From contig JAGFBZ010000860.1 in the NCBI GenBank assembly GCA_018398805.1, positions 477,501 to 541,500 of the forward strand: a DNA stretch of 64,000 nt, given 5' to 3'. This DNA comes from Hirundichthys speculiger. Lineage: Eukaryota; Chordata; Actinopteri; Beloniformes; Exocoetidae. Made by a program: the position numbers and the translations under genes. A model generated the notes under the pieces. That model was given only the letters and a program-made list of their open reading frames with translations, was not told the origin of the DNA and did no database searches. Positions 57,392 to 64,000 of this stretch are shown one piece after another. How positions within the stretch are numbered: position 1 is the first letter of the stretch; each line of letters opens with the position of its first letter.

Positions 57392-58121
57392 TAAAAGAAC
57401 AGCAGGACAGTGAACACGTGGAGCAGATCTGATGTAACATGGAGGAATGACGTGAAAGTTTAGTTGCAGTCCAGATTTTTTTTTAGACAGTATTGTTAAT
57501 ATTGCTACCTGAGTTGCTACCCGAACTGTAAAGTTGATGGATTTTTACCGTTCTCCATGTCTGTTTTAGCTTTTCCATATGTTTACTGTTTTCCGGTTCC
57601 GCAGCAGCCAGTAACAGACTTTTCAAAACAAAAGCATGTGAGCAACATGCGTTAACGCGCGATAAAATAAATGTTGGCGTTAATAAATTAATGAGTTAAC
57701 ACGATAATAACACTTTAACTTGCCCAGCCCTACTAATAATCTCATAACTGCTTATGCAAATATGTTAAAGAGGAGATGAGTCAAGACCCAATGGAATGTC
57801 TTTCCTATAACTTAATTTCCCATTTTTTTAAACAAAAATGATGGAAAAGTTGCAAATTATATATATATATTTTTTTTTTGTACAAATTGCCATTTACTGA
57901 ATTAAATAGTTGCTAAATGAATCAGATTAATTGACTTGACAAAGTTTCAAATATTTTCACTTATAACTTAATAACCTTTACTTTCTAAAGTTCACATTTA
58001 AATTGCAGCTCATCTTGTATATTACCAATCACAATGCCAAAAAATTGCCAATAATGTGTATGTGTTGGATCCCCCTGGAAAAAAAGTTCAGGCTCAGGAA
58101 TTTTTTTTACTTTTAGCCCTG

Positions 58122-59902
58122 TAAATGTAAAAAGTGTCGTCAGGAAGCGTGACAGTCTTCGCTGATTTGACCTCAGTGACCCGGTTGGTTTTAAAACCCG
58201 GAGCTCGTCTGGTAAAAGCGAAGCTGGAATTCCTCTTTTCTGCAGCTTTTCGTTGAAACGCCGCAGTGTGCCACCGGCGCTGCGGAGCGCCAGTCGTTTC
58301 CTCGCCGGCGAGCAAACTAACCGAGCACAAACTCATCAAAGGTGGCTCAGCGGTGGCGGCTGCACCTGGCGGGTCCGAGCAACACACCCGGGGTGCCGCT
58401 AAAGAGAAGATGAATGCGGCGGATGAAAGCAGAGCGGCGTGCGGCTGCTTTGTGCGCCCACGTCAGTGGGCGGATTTGTGTGTGGGCTTAGCAGCGATCA
58501 TACGTGCCGGGCTAATTACTGAAGGTAATTCAACAAAACCTTTTTTTGCGGCTCTGCCTGGCCGGTCTAGATAAGTCTCCGGAGTACTGCTGGCGGGGGA
58601 GGTTGAACGGGAGTGGGGGGAGGGGGGCTTGGACGCCATAAAACAAAGACATCTGCTGAGGAACATTAACAACAGCCTCTGAAGAAGACCACAGGAAGAG
58701 ACGCTACCTTTGGAAACGGGCTAAAGGAAAACTGCACGTACAGGGAATTTAAAAGGGAGGAATAATTGGATGTGTTCGGTTTCTTGTTCTCCCTCGGAAA
58801 AACAAAACAAAACGCACCCGTGTTAAGATTAACTGTACTCATGTTTTAAGGCTTTATTCCTTTTTTTAAATTTTAATTTTAAGAAAGGAAAGATTAAGCA
58901 CCTCTCTTGCACCCTCGGGTTGAAATCGGAGGTTTGACATTTCCTGCGATACCGACGAACCCTCGCGCCAGACTACGAAACAAGGTCTTCTGAAACCAAA
59001 GTGATCCCATTATCACGTCCCCCATCGGTCCGACAGCAAGTCTCCTTCACTACTGGATTCATCTGAAGTACGCCCCCCCCCCCTCCAGAGACGCTGATAC
59101 TCGAAAATGAGACAGAAACATGTAAACAAGTGAGAAGCTCAGAGCAGCTTTCAGCTGCTGCAGTGGAAATTGGACTTGGCAGACAAGTCCTGCAACAGCC
59201 CGAAGCTGTGAAATTAAAGGCTGCCCATCTCTCCCTTCTTTTATATTTGTTCTTTTTTGCCCCCCTCTTTTGCAGCAGATACAGATGTGCTCAGGTTATC
59301 ATGCACGCCACTCATTTCTCCATTGTAAAAAGACAGAATGAGAAATACTTTGCCCGGGGCAGAAGCTTGTTTGTGGACTGGAGCAAAGCAAAACTTACTC
59401 GACTGCTTCTAGCAAGGCCAAAATAATAGTTTCATCTTTTCTTGCACCGAAGCATCGGAGAGCAAAATTAGCCAAGTGTGACATTGCCCTGCCTAATGCT
59501 GTACGGGAGCAGTTGTCAGTATTTTTTATTCCCATTTCTCAGCAGTCCATGTCAGCTGAATATAAATGACGTTTTTGCACCGTGATTTAGAAAATGGGGT
59601 GAAATGATGCTTGCAGTTAGTGCTTTTTTTTTTTGTCTTATCTCATTATTAAATCACCATTCATCTGTCACATAGAGCTGTAATCTATATATGTACTTTT
59701 TCTGAAATGAGATTTTAAATGTTGGTAGTCTACTCAAACGCATAATGTTAAAGATTTTTCAAAAAAGTTGGCTGCTAAAATGTAAATAAAAACAGAATGG
59801 AATGATGTGCATATCTCATTTACTTCTATTTTATTCAGGATGGAACATCGGATGCATCATCAAATATTGAAAGTAAGACTTTTGACCATTTAATTCTAAA
59901 TA
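58122..59902. other. Single-copy stretch with a CpG-rich block at 58240-58600
   Basis: From 58255 to 58600 CpG is dense (CCGGCGCTGCGGAGCGCC, TCGCCGGCGAGC). A frame at 58266-58574 contains MNAADESRAACGCFVRP and could be read into a GGTAAT splice-like site at 58522-58527. It may be a CpG island with a promoter or first exon, but there is no TATA box and no recognised protein. The part from 59400 to 59620 is balanced in composition. The rest shows nothing recognisable. Confidence 0.35.
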
Positions 59903-60393
59903 CAGTGGTCCCTTATTTTTCGCGGTTAATGGGAACTGACGCCCCCCGCGAGAATCAAAATCCACGAACTGGAGCCGGAGCCCCCGTGCCTAAATAATGT
60001 GTTTGAAATATGTTTAAAAACTGCAAAAAAGTAGCGAGACACTGCAGTGAAACAAGACAAAGGCTCAACTGTGGTCTTTCTGTTACCTTCACAGCCTCTG
60101 GTCTCTGAACCGTAGTAAACAAACCACTCTTTCATCTAACCTCGTTTTCATTCTGCCGTCCCACGACACACACACTACATTACCCATAAGGCCACACCAT
60201 TACCCATAAGGCCACCTTCTTAAAGGGGCCAGGCTGGCTCACAACATTTCTTTGCTGCGAAAGAATGCGTACAACATCCTGTGATGTTTCCGCAATTTTT
60301 TCTTCATTTTTTTTATATTATATATTTCTGAAAAAAAATCAGCGAATAACTAAAACCGTGGAACTTAAAGCGCGAATTGGCGAGGGATCACTG
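59903..60393 (-). mobile_element. Tigger/pogo-like MITE, complete
   Basis: The ends are CAGTGGTCCCTTATTTTTCG and TTGGCGAGGGATCACTG, flanked by TA (59901-59902 and 60394-60395). At 491 bp it is the mirror image of the copies at 16363 and 54324. The minus-strand frame at 59926-60135 (VYYGSETRGCEGNRK, RYFFAVFKH) corresponds to the frame in those copies. No DDE transposase is present. Confidence 0.94.
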
Positions 60394-60395
60394 TA

Positions 60396-61581
60396 CTGGC
60401 TTGTTTTTAATTTGATGGCAGCAGCACTTTTTAAAGAAAAAGCTGGAGAAAGGGTGTCAAAAGGAAAAGTAAGTGGTATTGAAAAGAAGGAACATCTTGC
60501 AACTAAGTAATTGGCAACAGCTCGGTGACATTGGATATTTAAAAAGAAAAAGGTTTCTCAGAAATAGAGATGCCACCTTAGATTTTATAAAAAAGAAACG
60601 GGTAATTTGGAGCCCAGTCATACACAAAGCTGAGGCGGGGTGGTGTTTACCTCTGTAGCATCCCTGTTTTACATCATGGTCCCAGTCTGGTCTGATGTAG
60701 GTCTGGATCTGCTCAGTGGTCCTGGGTCTTCTTGGTTCTTTGGTTTCAGCTGGTCTGCAGGCAGGTCCATTCAGGACCTGGACTCTTCTACTGCGCAGCC
60801 ATGCTTCTCTGGTGGGTGCAGTTTGCGGTTTAGCATCGTCTCACTGAAAGATGCCACTGTTTGGCCTAAAGGTTTTCTTCCAGTCGGGGAGTTATTTATT
60901 TATTTATGTATTTATTTTGCTTCGTCCCATTAACTCTTGCCAGGGGTCGTGCTCAGGCTCTCTGAAAAACACCCAGAGACTATTTGTTTTGCAGTAGATG
61001 CTGTACAAATGGAATTTAATTGAGTCAAATCGAATCAAATTGAATTGAAAGATGCAAGACCTTCCCGAAAGACATCATCAGGATGGGCGGATATGCTTCT
61101 CTAAAGCCTGGATATTCCTTTTAGATGTGATGTTTAATTTCCCTTTGTGCACAGACGCCACTGCAGACCCGTAGCGTCAGATACGTAGGCTTTGACCTGA
61201 GCGCTCAGCCAGATAGTCCCTCTCCTCTTTAGTATGCAGCACGCATTGTTTCCAAAGATGATTTAAAGTTTCTATTTGTGTGATGACAGGACAGTCTCCC
61301 ATTTTGCCTCAGTCCATTTTAAATGATCTTGAAGAAGACAGCTGCACCTCTGGATCATGTTCACACGTAGCTTCTTCTTTGCATGACAGGGCTTTAATCG
61401 ACATTTGTGGATGGCGACACCAACTGGTATTTGAAAGTGTTTCCGAACACGTGCAGCGATTGTCATCAGAAAACCATGCATCTCTTTACTGCGGGACCAC
61501 CTGAGATCACAGGCAACCACTACCCCTTTATACGGCAACGTCCCGATTTCTCCATGTTCCTGGAAACCTTTGATTTGTATT
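60396..61581. other. No recognised feature
   Basis: Single-copy stretch. A (TTTA)n-like run lies at 60892-60920. No exon was recognised. Confidence 0.4.
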
Positions 61582-61589
61582 CATTAGAT

Positions 61590-62043
61590 CAGTGATTCTC
61601 AGACTTTTAATACTGCGTACCACCTGAGAAACTGTTCAGCTCTCTGAGTACCACCATGATGAGCAGTTTTAAAATATAGCCATATATGCCTTCTCAATTA
61701 ACTTTAGGTTATTTGTTACCTGAATTGTTACTTTACTGAATCAGACATTTACAACTCTATCCAACAATTCTCACATACTCATACTCTCATAGAGAGAAAA
61801 ATAAACACACTCACACATCTGCACTGCAACTGAATATGCAACAAATATTTTTATAAGAAAATTTAAATTATCTTAAGCTACACAATATGTTTGAAATGTA
61901 TTTATAATGCATTGTATGTTTCCGATTTTTGTTTTAAGTGAAAATGTGGAAAAAATGTGGAAAGTCATGACGTTCCCCCGTGTACCACCAGAGAGCGCTC
62001 GCGTACCACGGGTGGTACACCTACCACAGTTTGCGCACCACTG
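61590..62043. mobile_element. hAT MITE, TIR CAGTGnTTCTCAnACT
   Basis: The ends are CAGTGATTCTCAGACTTTT and CAGTTTGCGCACCACTG. The perfect TSD is CATTAGAT (61582-61589 and 62044-62051). Inner repeats of GTACCACC and GGTGGTAC lie near both ends. CCACCAGAGAGCGCT at about 61985-61999 is an imperfect CTCF-like match. At 454 bp it is non-coding. Confidence 0.95.
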
Positions 62044-62051
62044 CATTAGAT

Positions 62052-62299
62052 GATGAGATATTCAGAGTCTTTAATTTGCATTTAGGTACATTTTTATTTA
62101 TTTCACGCATTATGCAGTTCACAGATTTGTGTTTCCATCTTTATTTCTGAGAGACCCTGCGTCTAAGATGCTATTTTCATGCCGTTTTATGTCACCGGCC
62201 TGTTGGTAATGAGCTTCGCTGGTTCCAAGATCTTCCTCCAGGTGTTTCTTTTTCATCCCTCTTACTTCTCCAGCATTTTTTGTCCACGTCCCAATATTT
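62052..62299. other. No recognised feature
   Basis: Short unclassified stretch. Confidence 0.4.
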
Positions 62300-62693
62300 A
62301 CCTCCACCAAGGAGGTTATTTTTTTGCTGGCGTTCATCTGTCTGTCTGTGTTCAAGATAATTCAAAAAGTTGTGGATGGATTTTGATGAAATTTTCAGGA
62401 GTTGTCAGAAATGTGAAAAGGAAGAACTGATTTCATTTTGGGTGTGATCCAGAAGAAATCCTGGATTCGATAACATTGCGGTCAATAGGGCCGAAAATTT
62501 TGTTTCTCAATATCTCCGTTAATTATTGCCTAAAACTCATGAAATTTGACTCAGGGATTGACAATGGGGACCTCTATCAAATTTCAAAGGCTGATCTGAT
62601 CCAGAAGGCGGATTTTATCGCAATTTGTTAATCGCTATATGGGAGAATTGTTGCGCTTAGCGGAGGTCTGCGTTCTGCGAGTGCTTTTCTAGT
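62300..62693 (+). repeat. Unclassified ACCTCC / GGAGGT repeat (copy 4)
   Basis: It starts ACCTCCACCAAGGAGGTTAT and ends CTTAGCGGAGGTCTGCG...GCTTTTCTAGTT. Both ends are seen at once here, with the subterminal inverted pair ACCTCCaccAAG / CTTagcGGAGGT. The middle (CTCAATATCTCCGTTAAT, ATTGACAATGGGGACCTC) is shared with the 45788 copy. No protein is encoded. Confidence 0.85.
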
Positions 62694-64000
62694 TTTGAGA
62701 TGTTACGCCCACCTTCAACATTTTACTTTTTCTATGTTGCCTCGTCAATAAAATGTTCAATATTTAATAATGTTTGTGAAATTTTAAAATTGCGACTAAA
62801 GTTATTTAGTTGTATTGTTAACAGCTGCAAAGTTGGTTCCCAATGATTTTTTTTTTTTTAATAAAGTGGTTAAAGCACTTTACTGGTTTTAGTGGTGGAT
62901 GCATGTTATTTCTAACAGTCCATGTTGTTATTATAAATGTTTCTGCTAAAACTGAAAGTGTGAAAACAGTTGTGTTCATTCAAGCAGCTCGCATCAAAGA
63001 AACATTTCTGTCAATTAAAATCATAAATACAATAAAACTGAGGTGATAGTGACATAAACTGCCGTGTTTCATCATCTCATTGTTTTTTGCTTTTTAATTT
63101 TTAAAAAAAGGAGACCGTGTAGGAAAGAAAAATAAGAAAAAACAAGAAAGGAGTGAAAGAAAATATTTTTCTTTAATGGAGTATGTTAAAATAAAGTTTT
63201 CTCATCAGAAACTACAAAGTCTTTCCTCGTCAGAGTCAAAGGTCGTAGAAAAATCAGCCTCATATGCCTGAAGACTAACTTTTCTTCATTTTGTGCTTTT
63301 AAAAATAAACTTGGCTTGACGAGGGGAGGAAGAGATGATCAAGGAGAGAGTGGAAGACTGAAAAAGAATAAAACAATCGTAATTGAAGTCATCTGTTTTC
63401 ATCAGTCAAGATCGTTCCTCAAATCAGGGCACATTTGCAATAATTAGTTCATTTCAGCCCAGCAGAGCTGAAAAACATCAGCTTCGGCAGCCAGACGCCG
63501 TTTCTGTTCGCCGCCGTTGCTCTGGCTGTATTTGTCCGTCCCACCAGGAGCCCAGCTGCCTGCATCTGAACTCTTCCCTCCGTCAGGTCCAGCGTGGACC
63601 GGAGCTGCACGTTCCAGGTCATAGCTGAAAATCGTTTCAAGCTCGGAGACGTGCACGGGAGGGAAAACTCGAACAAACACAACCTCCTAATAACCTTTTC
63701 TAGCCAACAAGGTGCAGCTGCACGGAGCCGTCACACTGCAGTGATCTGCATGCAGGACGGAGAGCTCCTTTCTTTCTTTTACGTTGGTGTGTTTTCGATC
63801 TGTGAAAGTGAAGCCTTTAGGGTGTTTAGAGACAGATCTCACCTTCCTCAGTGTCTCGTTCTTCACCTGTAAGTAGAAGGAGGAAGCAACAGCATCTATA
63901 AACAGTCTTTTTGACAACTAAACTGTTATAGCTGTTTGCAGGTTTTGAGTAAATACTGTGTTTTTTTCCTCTTTTTTAACCACAGTATATAAAGTGTTAC
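62694..64000. other. No recognised feature up to the window end
   Basis: AT-rich to 63370, then more balanced. Frames in 63383-63917 overlap on both strands and show no domain. Confidence 0.35.

Larger units (their letters stand above)
56140..57732 (-). mobile_element. hAT family B, copy 4, carrying a Harbinger element
   Basis: The right end is AACTTGCCCAGCCCTA. The opposite TIR is missing: sequence begins ACGTGATTAATCGCATTAT, about 30-40 bases inside the normal end. Without the Harbinger insertion it is 1.1 kb. It carries the conserved frame at 56425-56637 (-) and the CTCF-like string at 56864-56876 in reverse. It disrupts the family-G element. Confidence 0.9.
54960..58121. mobile_element. 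hAT family G, second copy, carrying nested insertions
   Basis: Homology to 49021-50128 starts near AACACG...GTGGTCTTGAACGC and ends TTACTTTTAGCCCTG. It is interrupted by a hAT element (55302-55983) and by a family-B element (56140-57732). The first 70 or so bases are lost at the junction with the truncated Tigger-like element. Without insertions about 0.9 kb remains. Confidence 0.88.

Noticed and set aside
1..64000. Endogenous retrovirus or LTR retrotransposon
   Set aside because: I found no pair of long terminal repeats, primer binding site, or gag/pol domains of that type.

Overview
The window looks like non-coding, intron-like or intergenic DNA from a vertebrate, most likely a ray-finned (teleost) fish. 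The sequence is AT-rich. It is packed with short non-autonomous DNA transposons, mainly hAT-type with 8-bp target-site duplications (TSDs), plus Tigger/pogo-like, mariner-like, piggyBac, Harbinger and Tc1 remnants and decayed LINE pieces. I see no bacterial-style genes, operons, rRNA, tRNA or CRISPR. The fish assignment rests on the repeat types and is an inference.

Only one stretch looks like a host-gene exon: a 108-nt, phase-0 internal exon at 47350-47457 (+) with a polypyrimidine tract plus AG acceptor, a GTTAGT donor and GC-rich third codon positions. I could not name the gene. Much of the window may be its introns.

Layout: 1-2548 is a 37-bp satellite that runs off the left edge. 2754-3823 is a hAT element with two other repeats inside. 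4690-5400 holds two Tc1 transposase remnants in tandem. 5598-7455 is a hAT element carrying a Tigger-like element and a second hAT element. 8070-8360 is a LINE reverse-transcriptase tail. 12645-18020 holds further hAT copies. 21121-22270 is a pentanucleotide array with higher-order periodicity. 24549-24660 is an unexpanded copy of the sequence from which the 37-bp satellite grew. 24857-28487 holds hAT elements, including a fold-back one. 31520-32500 is a decayed reverse transcriptase with an FMDD motif. 34921-35918 is a 5'-truncated L1-like insertion with a 12-bp TSD. 36343-36971 holds two hAT elements inserted 3 bp apart. 38775-47011 holds more hAT copies. 49021-58121 holds nested clusters that include a piggyBac derivative and a Harbinger element with a MADF-domain reading frame. 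59903-62693 holds a Tigger-like element, a hAT element and an unclassified repeat.

Host and insertion boundaries were read by eye, from terminal inverted repeats (TIRs), TSDs and comparison between copies. No new functional system is evident. The best leads are the birth of the 37-bp satellite from a dispersed repeat, CTCF-like motifs carried by several transposon families, the lone exon, and short reading frames that stay open across several copies of the same element.
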